A DNA stretch of 64,000 nt from Bacteroidales bacterium (lineage in GTDB: Bacteria; Bacteroidota; Bacteroidia; Bacteroidales; P3): NCBI GenBank assembly GCA_016292015.1, contig JAEEZY010000015.1, positions 150,526 through 214,525 of the forward strand, written 5' to 3'. Positions 9,582-18,311 of the stretch are shown here, piece after piece. Under the pieces are notes generated by a model that ran no database searches, had not been told where the DNA came from, and saw nothing but the letters and a program-made list of their open reading frames with translations. Made by a program: the position numbers and the translations under genes. Numbering within the stretch: the stretch's first letter is position 1; each line of letters begins with the position of its first letter.

Positions 9582-11273
9582 ATGAAAGTCAGTAATATGA
9601 TTGTTCCGAACCTGCTGCTGGGCATGGCTGGCGGCATACAGTACAACGCATTGCAGAAAGCCACAAAGAATCCCCGCAAGGCCAGTGAGCAGACCCTCAG
9701 AGGCATTCTGACCTACGCAAAGGACACCGTGTATGGCAAGGAACACAAATTCGACTATATATTGCAGGCAGATAACGACGAGGAGCTCTACAAGCGTTAT
9801 CGTGAACAGGTGAAACCTAACGAATATGAGGACTTCCGTCCCTACGTTGACCGTCACAAAAACGGCGAAAGCGACATCCTCTTCCCTGGTAAACCGGTGC
9901 TGTATGCCACCACGTCGGGCTCCACTGCCGAGCCCAAGTGGATTCCTATCACTGAGAAATACCTTAAGACCATCTACGGCAAGATGACAAAGGTGTGGCT
10001 CTACAATTTCATCCAGAACCGCCACAAGGTGTTTGCCGGCAAGATTCTCTCTATCGTCGGCAAGGTGATTGAGGGTTACGCTCCCGACGGCACGGTTTAT
10101 GGCTCCGTTTCGGGTGTTACCCAGAGAGACTGCCCGAACTTTGTAAAGAAACTCTACTCCAACCCTCAGTGCGTCTATTCCATTGCCGACTACACCAGCC
10201 GTTACTATGTCCTGATGCGTATGGGCATCGAGCAGGATATAACGCTTATTGTTACGGCAAATCCGTCAACCATTGTCGAGCTTCAGAACAATGTGAATAA
10301 GTATTACGACGAGTATGTCAAGGATATAGAAAACGGAACCTTGAAGGCTGACTTGAACATCGACCCCGAAATTCGTAAGGAGCTGGAAGCCTGCCTGAAA
10401 CCCAACCCGAAGCGTGCCGCCGAATTGCGTGAGCTGCGGGCTAAATATGGTGACGTGTTGCCAAAGCATTACTGGCCGAACCTGCAGATTCTTAACACTT
10501 GGAAATGCGGCAACACCAAGGTCTATCTCGACAAGTTTGAGCACTCTTTCCCCGAGCACATGTTGCATCAGGAGTTCGGCTACTTCTCTTCGGAATGTCG
10601 TTTCGGTCTTGTGATGGACGACACGCTCAACACCGTGATGTTCCCGCACTACCACTATTACGAGTTCATCAAGGAAGAGGATATGGACAACCCCAATCCC
10701 ACTTTCTATCAACTGCACGAGCTTGAACAGGGCAAACGCTATTGCCCGTATGTGACCACCTATGCGGGCTTGTATCGCTACAATATGAACGACCTCCTCG
10801 AAGTCGGTCCTAACTATAACAACACGCCTACGGTGCACATGATCCAGAAGACCCACGGCATCGTGACCATGACTGGCGAAAAACTCTATGAGCGCCAGTT
10901 TATCGAGGCTGTCCATAAGGCTGAGGCGGTGACAGGAATGAAGACCCGCTTCTTCATCGGCTTTGCCGAGTTGGAGGCTTCCAGATACAACTTCTACTAT
11001 GAGTTCACCGACCAGGGCGTAAGTCAGGAGCAGGCAGAGAAATTCACCGAGGCCGTCGATGCCGCTCTGAAGGAGTCGAACATCGAATACAAAGCAAAAC
11101 GTGATTCCCTCCGTCTGAAGGACGCTGTGACCTACCGTCTGGTGCGCGAGTCCTTCGAGCAGTTCAAGGAACGCTGCATCAAGGAGGGAGCACGCGACGG
11201 CCAGTTCAAGCTTAACCTCCTCCTGCAGGACGAGAAGCGTCACGCTAAGTTCAACGATTTGGTGATAAAGTAA
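9582..11273 (+). CDS. GH3 auxin-promoter superfamily protein (acyl-acid-amido synthetase fold)
   Basis: 563 residues from ATG 9582. The same frame is open from 9432, but the promoter -7 box is inside that extension, so 9582 is preferred. The protein has the layout of the GH3 family, ANL-fold enzymes that adenylate a carboxylate: VLYATTSGSTAEPKWIPIT is the Thr/Ser-rich ATP loop, followed by TTYAGLYRYNMNDL and a C-terminal conjugation domain. Plant members conjugate auxin or jasmonate to amino acids; the bacterial substrates are not known to me. Its stop overlaps the ATG of the HAD hydrolase gene (TAATG), so the two are coupled. Confidence 0.88.
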   Translation: MKVSNMIVPNLLLGMAGGIQYNALQKATKNPRKASEQTLRGILTYAKDTVYGKEHKFDYILQADNDEELYKRYREQVKPNEYEDFRPYVDRHKNGESDILFPGKPVLYATTSGSTAEPKWIPITEKYLKTIYGKMTKVWLYNFIQNRHKVFAGKILSIVGKVIEGYAPDGTVYGSVSGVTQRDCPNFVKKLYSNPQCVYSIADYTSRYYVLMRMGIEQDITLIVTANPSTIVELQNNVNKYYDEYVKDIENGTLKADLNIDPEIRKELEACLKPNPKRAAELRELRAKYGDVLPKHYWPNLQILNTWKCGNTKVYLDKFEHSFPEHMLHQEFGYFSSECRFGLVMDDTLNTVMFPHYHYYEFIKEEDMDNPNPTFYQLHELEQGKRYCPYVTTYAGLYRYNMNDLLEVGPNYNNTPTVHMIQKTHGIVTMTGEKLYERQFIEAVHKAEAVTGMKTRFFIGFAELEASRYNFYYEFTDQGVSQEQAEKFTEAVDAALKESNIEYKAKRDSLRLKDAVTYRLVRESFEQFKERCIKEGARDGQFKLNLLLQDEKRHAKFNDLVIK

Positions 11274-11878
11274 TGCACTTAGACCTCGAGGGTGTCAGGG
11301 CTGTTGTGTTTGACCTCGACGGAACGCTGTTCGACAAGTCGAAGCTGCCGTTCTATCTAGTCATGTCCGACCCGCTGTATATGTTCGTTCTTAACAACGA
11401 ACGCAAAGCACGAAAGACTCTTGCCGGCGTCTATTTCGGCAACGAGCGCACCTACTATGAGACTCTTTATGGCAAAGTCGCCATCTCTTCTCACATCTCT
11501 GCAAAACGCGCCAAGTGGTGGTACGACCATCGTTATATGCCGACCATGATAAAGGTGCTCCGCAAACACTATCGGCTGCGTCCGTGGGTCTCTGAGCTCC
11601 TCCCCGAGTTGAAACGCAAGGGTGTCAAGGTGGCCGTCTATTCCGACTATGGCTGTGTCAGTCAGCGCCTCGATGCTCTGGGTTTCAATCCCGAGTGGGC
11701 CGATGTGATAACCGATGCTCCGAGTCTTGGTGGACTCAAGCCTTCCAAAGAGTCCGTCATGGCTCTCTGCGCCTTGTTGCAAGTCTCTCCTGGCGAGTCT
11801 CTCATGGTGGGCGACAAGGATGAAACCGATGGCGAATCAGCTCGTCGCTGTGGCATGAAATTCCAGTTGGTCCAATAA
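11273..11878 (+). CDS. HAD-superfamily hydrolase
   Basis: 201 residues. Motif I VVFDLDGTLFD holds the nucleophile Asp14 and acid/base Asp16. YSDYG fits motif II, and GLKPSKE and VGDKDETD fit motifs III and IV. Cap residues 22-85 are helical and basic. The order is typical of small phosphatases such as phosphoglycolate-type enzymes, but the substrate is unknown. It starts within the GH3 stop codon, which suggests a functional link, perhaps processing a phosphorylated intermediate or by-product (inference). Confidence 0.88.
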   Translation: MHLDLEGVRAVVFDLDGTLFDKSKLPFYLVMSDPLYMFVLNNERKARKTLAGVYFGNERTYYETLYGKVAISSHISAKRAKWWYDHRYMPTMIKVLRKHYRLRPWVSELLPELKRKGVKVAVYSDYGCVSQRLDALGFNPEWADVITDAPSLGGLKPSKESVMALCALLQVSPGESLMVGDKDETDGESARRCGMKFQLVQ

Positions 11879-11899
11879 CCTGTATGGTTCAAAAAACAA

Positions 11900-11936
11900 G
11901 AACGCCCGCACGTATATCGTCGGGCGTTCTCCTTTT
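11900..11936 (+). terminator. Terminator after the HAD gene
   Basis: GAACGCCCG and CGGGCGTTC form a 9-bp stem with a 12-nt loop, followed by TCCTTTT. An A-run precedes it, so it may also serve the convergent metalloprotease gene. Confidence 0.85.
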
Positions 11937-11959
11937 ATAGTGTCATCCGTACTGTCTGA

Positions 11960-14755
11960 CTATCTGAGCGTCAGCTTCGTTGTGTTTCGTCCCTCCTTTG
12001 TCTCCACGGTTACCGCATAAGTGCCGCGCCGCAGGTCCGAAACGTCTATGGTGGTGCTGCCGTTCATCTGTTTCGTCATCATCCGGCGGCCGAGCATATC
12101 CGTAATGGTCACTTTCGCATCGTCCTCATTCACCGTCCGCACCGTTATCTTGTCGCTTGCTGGATTCGGCATGATCGAAAACCCTGCTCCTTCGACCTTG
12201 TCTATTGCGTTGATTGGCAGCGGTGCCGCAACTGCTGTTATCCCGTTCGAGTATTCATTGCCATAGTAGCGGCAGAAGAATTTGAAATACATGGTGTCCG
12301 GTCTGCTTCCGCGCGGAATGTCATAGCCTACGTTGTATCTGTCCTCGCCTGCATAGTAAACCAGGTCTCCGCCTGCCGTGCGTTCGCCGGTGACGTAGTC
12401 CCCGTATGGTGTGTCAAACTCTCTGTCTGCCGACATCAATACCAGCATTCTGCAGGGGTCCGATGGTGCCCATGCCGCCTCGATGTGGCGTGCCTCGGTG
12501 TACGCTACGTTCAGCATCACGGGTTGCGGTTTGAAGTATTCGTAGGGGTAGGCTGCGTCTGTTACACCGTCCGAATAGTTGTCGTCGTGCAGACGGCAGA
12601 ACAATTTGAAGTACAGCGTCTCTGGGTGCGCCCCTTCTGGCAGGGTGTATGTCATGTTGAACACATCTTCTCCGTAGTAGAACACCACATCTCCGTTCTC
12701 CGTCACGTCGCCGGTGGTGTATTGGCCGTAGGGCGTGTCGAATACGTTGTCGTCCGACATCATCACCAGCATCTGGCACTCTTCTGTGGTCGTCCAGTTC
12801 ACCGTCACGGTCCGTTCCTCCGTATAGGCGGCTTCCAGTGTCATCGGTTCCGGACGGTAGTATTCATACGGTATGGCCATCGCTGTCGGCCCTTCAACAT
12901 ATTCTCCCTCAACCTTGACGAAAAGCTTGAAATACAAGGTGTCCGGCACCTCCGTCGAGTCTATTGTGAATGACGCTCTGTTCACTTGGTTCCCGTTGTA
13001 AACCACTATGTTCCCGTTGCCCAAGGTGTCGCCGATATTGTAATCTGCGTCGGGAGTTTGGAATACCATGTCTCTCGATACCAACACCAGTGAAGGGTAT
13101 GCACCTATGGCTTCCCAGTTGGCTGCGGCCGTGTATTCCGAGGTGTAGTGTGCCTCCAGATACGTCGGCGTCAGCGGTGTCACCTGTTTGAAGTAGAACA
13201 GTATCGAGCTGTCCGACGGACATTCCTGTATCCTCCACAGCGGCGTGTTGTTCGCCGTCCCCGACCACGGCCTTAGCCACGGGGTGCTGTTGTCTGTGAG
13301 CGAGTCTTTGTGCTGTGTCCCGGGAAATGAGGCGTTGCTCGAATTGGTGTTCCCGTACGATGATGCCGTCGCGTCCGGCGCCTGCGTCATGTTGGCGGCA
13401 TCCATCACGTACAGCTGTTGCGGATGCGTGCTGTTCGAAACTGAGGCTCCGTGGGCATTGGAGTGCACATGATACACTACCAATCCATGTCCCGGTATCG
13501 ATCTGTCAAAGCCTTTCTTCTGTCGGTTCTCAAGCAGGAAGTAGTCCCCGTTGGTCGAGGTGTTTATCCTGTACACATCGTGTTGCACCGAGGTCTGGGG
13601 TATGCGCACCGCCTGTGGGTCGGTCAACACTGTTGCCGTCGTCCATTGGTATATGTTCGCTGCGGTGTATGCTCCGTGGCGGGCAGGGGTCCGTCCGTTG
13701 TCGTTCCACGAGCCGCTCGACATTATGTCCCAGTTGCCAAGGCCGTTGTATTCTCCGCCGCTCCCCTCGTAGTCGGTGTCGTAGTAGTCGGGTGCGCCGA
13801 ACACATGCCCCAACTCGTGGCATATCACACCGATTCGCGTTATGAAGTTGCCGAAATTTCCGCTCATCTCTGGTGAGCACGAGTATCTTCCGAACGTCAC
13901 CCCGTTGTAGGTCGGCGCGTCCCACACATACCATTGGTGCGACCATATCCTGTCTTCGCCTGCTCCCGCCTCCTCGCCGTGACCTGCGAAGATGATGTGC
14001 ATGCCGTCAATCACCCCGTCGCCGTCGTTGTCGTAGTTCGAGAAATCGGCCATACCCTCTATCTTGTTCGCTATTTCGGTCGCGAAAGTGTACGAGCCTT
14101 CGCTGTTGTCGCTCCCGTAGTATGCCATCGGATGGTCCGCCGTGATGGGGCCTATCACATCGACTTGCAGCGAGAACTGGCCGTTCGACGCACTGTAGTA
14201 GTAGTCAAACACGCTTCCGTTTGCACTGTGTTCCGTATAGTTCGGTTGGTTGAACAGCTCCAGAAATTCCCATTTGTGGAATGTCAAATGGCAGTCGGGT
14301 GTCTGGAAAAGCACCACCAGTGCCCTCTTCTGCCCTGTCAGCGCTTTCCGCCTGCCTCCCTTCGTCTCCTCCGGATACACTTGGTCCCACACCGACAGAT
14401 AGTTCGTCACCTGTCGGTGGCTGTACCTGAGTTTCTTCGGCGTCGTTGACAACATCATTTTCACCTCCACGGGACGTGCGCTCACATCCGTGGCCCTAAG
14501 CTCCGACACCACCATGTCGCCGTCGGCGTTCCGTACCGCATAGCACAGATAGCCGTGCTTGTCGTACATCAGCGAATAGCCGTCCTCTGTCTCCGCCCAG
14601 TGCACCTTCTCGTCCCCCCGCAGATACACGTTTAGCTTCGCTCCGTCTGGCTGTGTGAAGCTTACCAGCCCCGGAAATGCAGGAACGCCTTGCGCCGTCT
14701 GCGTCACCGACAAAAACAATACAACACTGGTGATTACAAGAATTATACGTCTCAT
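11960..14755 (-). CDS. Secreted M6-family metalloprotease with T9SS sorting domain
   Basis: 931 residues. A signal peptide (about 1-23) is followed by a propeptide-like segment typical of M6 domain proteins (FTQPDGAKLNVYLRGDE). The catalytic domain carries CHELGHVFGAPDYYD near residue 310, i.e. HExxHxxGxxD, with zinc-binding His and catalytic Glu. Three tandem repeats of about 96 residues follow, each with an AYTE-type start, a TPxxxYxxGD core and a TLYFKLF-type end. The last 80 residues (SIMPNPASDKITV to KLTLR) form a type-A T9SS C-terminal domain. It is therefore expected to be exported by the type IX system and placed on the surface or released. It stands alone between two terminators. Confidence 0.92.
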   Translation of the reverse strand: MRRIILVITSVVLFLSVTQTAQGVPAFPGLVSFTQPDGAKLNVYLRGDEKVHWAETEDGYSLMYDKHGYLCYAVRNADGDMVVSELRATDVSARPVEVKMMLSTTPKKLRYSHRQVTNYLSVWDQVYPEETKGGRRKALTGQKRALVVLFQTPDCHLTFHKWEFLELFNQPNYTEHSANGSVFDYYYSASNGQFSLQVDVIGPITADHPMAYYGSDNSEGSYTFATEIANKIEGMADFSNYDNDGDGVIDGMHIIFAGHGEEAGAGEDRIWSHQWYVWDAPTYNGVTFGRYSCSPEMSGNFGNFITRIGVICHELGHVFGAPDYYDTDYEGSGGEYNGLGNWDIMSSGSWNDNGRTPARHGAYTAANIYQWTTATVLTDPQAVRIPQTSVQHDVYRINTSTNGDYFLLENRQKKGFDRSIPGHGLVVYHVHSNAHGASVSNSTHPQQLYVMDAANMTQAPDATASSYGNTNSSNASFPGTQHKDSLTDNSTPWLRPWSGTANNTPLWRIQECPSDSSILFYFKQVTPLTPTYLEAHYTSEYTAAANWEAIGAYPSLVLVSRDMVFQTPDADYNIGDTLGNGNIVVYNGNQVNRASFTIDSTEVPDTLYFKLFVKVEGEYVEGPTAMAIPYEYYRPEPMTLEAAYTEERTVTVNWTTTEECQMLVMMSDDNVFDTPYGQYTTGDVTENGDVVFYYGEDVFNMTYTLPEGAHPETLYFKLFCRLHDDNYSDGVTDAAYPYEYFKPQPVMLNVAYTEARHIEAAWAPSDPCRMLVLMSADREFDTPYGDYVTGERTAGGDLVYYAGEDRYNVGYDIPRGSRPDTMYFKFFCRYYGNEYSNGITAVAAPLPINAIDKVEGAGFSIMPNPASDKITVRTVNEDDAKVTITDMLGRRMMTKQMNGSTTIDVSDLRRGTYAVTVETKEGRNTTKLTLR

Positions 14756-14839
14756 TTTGTATTCCGTTTATATTCGTTTTTCTTTTGTGTCAGTTTTTTA
14801 TGCCGCTACCATTTAGTGTAGCGTCGGCATTAGAATTTG

Positions 14840-14847
14840 CAAAATTA
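14840..14847 (-). promoter_or_regulatory. -7 box for the M6 protease gene
   Basis: Minus-strand TAATTTTG (preceding C) fits TAnnTTTG, 85 bp upstream of the ATG at 14755. No good -33 match is seen. Confidence 0.5.
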
Positions 14848-15007
14848 TATTTTTTTTTGATTTTATCTTTTGTTCACAGAATAAATCCTCTCATATCTCC
14901 TCTTCTGGCCTCTCTGGTTCTCATCGTCCCTGTAACATCTAAATCCCCCAATCCTCCCCCGACCCCGGTAGGAAAAAACCTAGAGTATGCACGAAGAGGT
15001 ACCGAAT

Positions 15008-15099
15008 GGGTCTTAAAGGGGTCTCGAAGATACCTCATACCTCGCACACCTGTGATACCTGACTGATACACCGATGATACAGAAGTAAAACAGAAGTGT
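15008..15099. repeat. Degenerate 11-bp periodic tract
   Basis: Two adjacent 11-mers at 15008 and 15019 agree at 9 of 11 positions (GGGTCTTAAAG, GGGTCTCGAAG). Further right, GATAC recurs at 15054, 15065 and 15076, exactly 11 bp apart, and ACAGAAGT recurs 11 bp apart at the end. The period matches the larger array at 56809. Confidence 0.55.
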
Positions 15100-15435
15100 T
15101 CGCTTTAATGTTTTATTTACAATATGTTATAGGCTGTAAATATACTGCCGTAAACAATGGAAAAAACCACTCATGTATGCCTATATGATTGATATATTGC
15201 ATCATATAATGACGTAAGACCGTTTTTTTCGATATACAAAAGTACAAAATAAATAGCAACAAAACAAACTTCCCCCCAATATTTCTGAAAAAATAACAAA
15301 CCTCCCTACGCCTGGCCTTCCGCTCATTCGGTCTAAAATGTTTCATTTCAGCACAAATGGCTCTAAAACATCACCCCTTTCGCCTCTCTGGTCAGGAAAA
15401 TTTTCCTCTTTCGAGGCTATTAGAAAAAAATGGTG

Positions 15436-15443
15436 TATCTTTG
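15436..15443 (+). promoter_or_regulatory. -7 box of rnpB
   Basis: TATCTTTG, an exact -7 match, 7 bp before the first base of the RNase P P1 helix at 15451. This spacing agrees with the transcript starting at the helix. Confidence 0.8.
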
Positions 15444-15450
15444 CAATCTT

Positions 15451-15825
15451 AAACGGCAACGGTTCTATCGCCGGTCGCGTTTGCGGCGGGAGGAAAGTCC
15501 GGGCAACACAGAGCCGCCATACTTCCTAACGGGAAGGGGCGCGCGGCGCAAGCCGCACGCCACAGACAGTGCCGCAGAAAATATACCGCCGGCTTCGGCC
15601 GGCAAGGGTGAAATCGCGAGGTAAGAGCTCACGTCGTCGGCAGCGATGCCGATCGCAGGCAAACCTTATGGGTTGAAAGACCAAATATACCGGCAATTAA
15701 GGGTTGGCTCGCCCGCTGCCGGGGGGTAGGTCGATTGAGACGGCTGGCGACAGCCGCCCTAGATAAATGATAGAAGGCCGGCCGTCGCCGGTTACAGAAC
15801 CTGGCTTACATGTTGTCGTTTTTTT
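15451..15825 (+). ncRNA. rnpB: RNase P RNA
   Basis: Catalytic RNA that trims the 5' leader of pre-tRNAs. The 5' core block GAGGAAAGTCCGGGC near 15490, AGATAAATGATAGAAGG near 15761 and ACAGAACCTGGCTTACA near 15793 are the universally conserved parts of bacterial type A RNase P RNA. AAACGGCAAC (15451-15460) pairs with GTTGTCGTTT (15812-15821) as helix P1. T-rich sequence follows at once, so the P1 3' strand merges with a U-rich tail. Ends were chosen from P1; a few nucleotides of error are possible. Confidence 0.95.
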
Positions 15826-15854
15826 ATTTTGAAGACCATACACACTGACAATAA

Positions 15855-16781
15855 ATGACCTTTAACCGTTTTAAAATACACAGGATCGCAATCCTCATTC
15901 CGCTGGCGTTCGCCGTCTTCTCCCTCTCTGCTTGCAAGGAGGAGAACTATCTGGCCAACGAGTCGCGCTCTCTGATGCTCTATCAGAAGAACAACACCAA
16001 CGGCAACCTCCTCGCTCTCGCCAAGGCTCAGGCCGAAACCATCGGCCGCGCCAAGAAATCCAAGGAGCTCAAGCCTGGTATGTGCGCCGACTATGCCGTC
16101 TCCCTCGCCAAGCTGGGCCTCTCCGACGAGGCCAACAAGTGGTTCAACAAGGAACGCTCTCTCTTCCCCGCCTCTGCCAAGTTCGTCGATGCCATGAAGG
16201 CCAAGTACGTCGGCTCTTCCGCGTCCGACACTTCTTCCCTCCCTGCCAGTTTGAAGACCGACGACAAGCTTCTCGCCTCCTTCATGTTCAACGACGCCGA
16301 CGACAGCCTCGAGCCCATCCTCCCCGACGTCTCCGACGAGTTCGACGACGACCCCGCCGCCATCAAGGTCGATGTGTCGCAGAATCCCGAGATGTCCGCC
16401 AAGGAAGTGGCCGCCCTCGAGCGTGGCAAAAACGCCAAGACCGACGAGGAGAAGGCCATGAGCGCCGAGGAACGCGCCAAGGCCAAGAAGCAGGCTCAGA
16501 AGGAGAAAGAGAAGGCCAAGAAGAAAGCCGCCAAAGAGAAGGAGAAAGCCAAGAAGCAGGCTCAAAAAGAGAAAGAGGCCGCTCGCAAGCAGGCTCAGAA
16601 AGAAAAAGAGGCTGCCCGCAAGCAAGCCGCCGCCGAGAAGGCCGCTGCCAAGGAGAAAGCCGCTCGCGAGAAGGAAGAGGCTCGCGCCAAAGCCGCCGAG
16701 GAACGCCAGCGTCAGCGTGAGGCCGCCGCCCTCGAGCGCGAACGCCAGCGTGCCGAGCGTGCCGCCGCCAAAAAGAACTAA
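15855..16781 (+). CDS. DUF4810-like lipoprotein with long Lys/Ala/Glu tail
   Basis: 308 residues. The lipoprotein signal peptide ends FSLSAC (Cys27). Residues about 40-120 follow the DUF4810 plan: a helical region, then ELKPGMCADYAVSLAKLG, EANKWFNKE and LFPASAKFVDAM. The last 110 residues (about 195-308) are a highly charged repetitive KEKEKAKK/AARKQAQ stretch expected to form one long helix, which ordinary DUF4810 proteins lack. The next gene is a DUF799 lipoprotein, the usual neighbour. The third usual partner, a CsgG-type lipoprotein, is absent upstream, where rnpB lies. An envelope role is inferred. Confidence 0.75.
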   Translation: MTFNRFKIHRIAILIPLAFAVFSLSACKEENYLANESRSLMLYQKNNTNGNLLALAKAQAETIGRAKKSKELKPGMCADYAVSLAKLGLSDEANKWFNKERSLFPASAKFVDAMKAKYVGSSASDTSSLPASLKTDDKLLASFMFNDADDSLEPILPDVSDEFDDDPAAIKVDVSQNPEMSAKEVAALERGKNAKTDEEKAMSAEERAKAKKQAQKEKEKAKKKAAKEKEKAKKQAQKEKEAARKQAQKEKEAARKQAAAEKAAAKEKAAREKEEARAKAAEERQRQREAAALERERQRAERAAAKKN

Positions 16782-16810
16782 CCGTCACCATCCATCCGAA
16801 TCATATCCTC

Positions 16811-17596
16811 ATGCGCAAATCCATATCTTTCCTCGTCATCCTCTGTGCCGCCCTCGCCTCTTGCAAGGGGCCGCAGAAGGCCGTCTCTTACAACGAGCTC
16901 TACAGCGAGAAGCCGCTCACCATATATGTCGCGCCGGTAACCGACAATGCCCCACGACGGGTGGTCAAGTACCCGGGCGACACCAAGTACAACAACGAGA
17001 TCGACCTCGCCGCCAAATACATGTTCCAAACCGCCCAGCGCCCCATCGCCAACCTGGGCTATTATGTCATCGGCCCTGCCGCCTCCATGCAAATCGCTTC
17101 CGAGGAAACTCGCTCCCAGGACAAGATGCTAATCGGCGACCTCAAGTCCTACAAGAACACCTACGGCATCGACGCCATCCTTTTCCCCACCATCCACAAA
17201 TGGGCGCAGAACAAGGACGAATGGATCGTCTATGTCGAGTACATCCTCGTCTCCACCTCCTCCAATGCCGAGCTTATGCACATCTGGGTCAAGGGTACGA
17301 AACTGGTGCCCGTCAATTTCAAGGGCGAGCCGCTCACCATGAAGTTCGACTCCGAGTTCGCAGCCGACATGGAGCTCTCCAACGCCTCCGCTCAGCGCTG
17401 CTTCCTGGTCGAGCAGGTCAACGACTACGTCCTTCGCAACCTCCCCACCAGCTCCGACCGTCGCCAGTTTGAGGACGACCGCTATTTCAAGGCGCATCCC
17501 TCGTATCTGTCCTACTATTTCAGCGAGGACGGCACCATCGAGATCGACAAAATCTCCATGGAGCAGTATGAGCAGGAGTGTTTCGTCAACGACTAG
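16811..17596 (+). CDS. DUF799 (GNA1162-type) lipoprotein
   Basis: 261 residues. The lipoprotein signal ends LASC (Cys18). The body resembles the DUF799 family of putative outer-membrane-linked lipoproteins (IYVAPVTDNAPRRVVKYPGD, then YYVIGPAA and GIDAILFPTIHKW). In many Gram-negative bacteria this family lies with DUF4810 and CsgG-like lipoproteins; here only the DUF4810 partner is adjacent, 29 bp upstream. The function is not established. The comB gene begins 1 bp after its stop codon. Confidence 0.8.
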   Translation: MRKSISFLVILCAALASCKGPQKAVSYNELYSEKPLTIYVAPVTDNAPRRVVKYPGDTKYNNEIDLAAKYMFQTAQRPIANLGYYVIGPAASMQIASEETRSQDKMLIGDLKSYKNTYGIDAILFPTIHKWAQNKDEWIVYVEYILVSTSSNAELMHIWVKGTKLVPVNFKGEPLTMKFDSEFAADMELSNASAQRCFLVEQVNDYVLRNLPTSSDRRQFEDDRYFKAHPSYLSYYFSEDGTIEIDKISMEQYEQECFVND

Positions 17597-17597
17597 G

Positions 17598-18311
17598 ATG
17601 AACACCGTCGAAACCATCCTCTCTCCGGCGCTCTTCCCCTCGCGCACCTCTCCCGTCGGCCACACCTCGGTGGCTGTCGATATCCTCCGCGCCACCACTT
17701 CGCTTTGCGCTGCTTTCCATGCTGGCGCCGCCGAGGTGGTTCCGCTCTCTTCGCTCGACGAGCTTTCTTCCTATCGTACCCTCGGCTACACCCTTGCCGC
17801 CGAGCGTGGCGGCAGCAAGGTCGCCGATGCCGAGTGCGGCAACTCGCCTACCGAGTATCTCTCTATGAATCTGAACGGCCGTCGCCTGGCCTACAGCACC
17901 ACCAACGGCACCGTCGCAATCCTCGCTGCCGCTCAGGCGGGTCGCACCCTCGTCGGCGCTTTCGCCAACATCTCGGCTTTGGCCGACAGGCTCCTCTCCG
18001 AAGCCAACGATGTGGTCGTCCTTTGCAGCGGTTGGCTCAACAGCGCCAGCCTCGAGGACACTCTCTTCTGCGGCGCCCTGGCCAGTCGTCTCCTCGCCTC
18101 GGGCCGTTTCCAGCCGTCCGACGACGCCACCGCCATCGCCATCCGTCTCTGGCTCCTGGCTCACGACGACCCCTATGCCTTCTGTGCCGATGCCACCCAT
18201 GTCCAGCGTCTCCAGCGTATGGGCTGCGACCGCGACATACGCTTCGCTTTCCAACTCGACACCTGCCCCGTTGTGCCTTGTTTCTCCGACGGCCGTCTTG
18301 TCGCTCTATGA
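17598..18311 (+). CDS. comB: 2-phosphosulfolactate phosphatase family protein
   Basis: 237 residues from ATG 17598. The open frame continues back to 17469, but that part overlaps the DUF799 gene out of frame and is not coding. Family blocks are VAVDILRATTS near the start, ADAECGNSPTEY and YSTTNGT. In methanogens ComB dephosphorylates 2-phosphosulfolactate in coenzyme M synthesis; Bacteroidota members probably act on another small phosphorylated compound (inference). It overlaps trmO by four bases (ATGA). Confidence 0.87.
   Translation: MNTVETILSPALFPSRTSPVGHTSVAVDILRATTSLCAAFHAGAAEVVPLSSLDELSSYRTLGYTLAAERGGSKVADAECGNSPTEYLSMNLNGRRLAYSTTNGTVAILAAAQAGRTLVGAFANISALADRLLSEANDVVVLCSGWLNSASLEDTLFCGALASRLLASGRFQPSDDATAIAIRLWLLAHDDPYAFCADATHVQRLQRMGCDRDIRFAFQLDTCPVVPCFSDGRLVAL

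Larger units (their letters stand above)
14756..15435. other. Long intergenic region before rnpB
   Basis: About 680 bp without a convincing gene. It holds a minus-strand -7 box (14840-14847), a G/T-to-GATAC tract with partial 11-bp periodicity (15008-15099), and AT-rich sequence from 15110 on. The short frames here have no recognisable protein features. Confidence 0.6.

Noticed and set aside
12021..13876. Several 80-176 codon plus-strand frames
   Set aside because: All are antisense to the M6 protease gene and lack domains.
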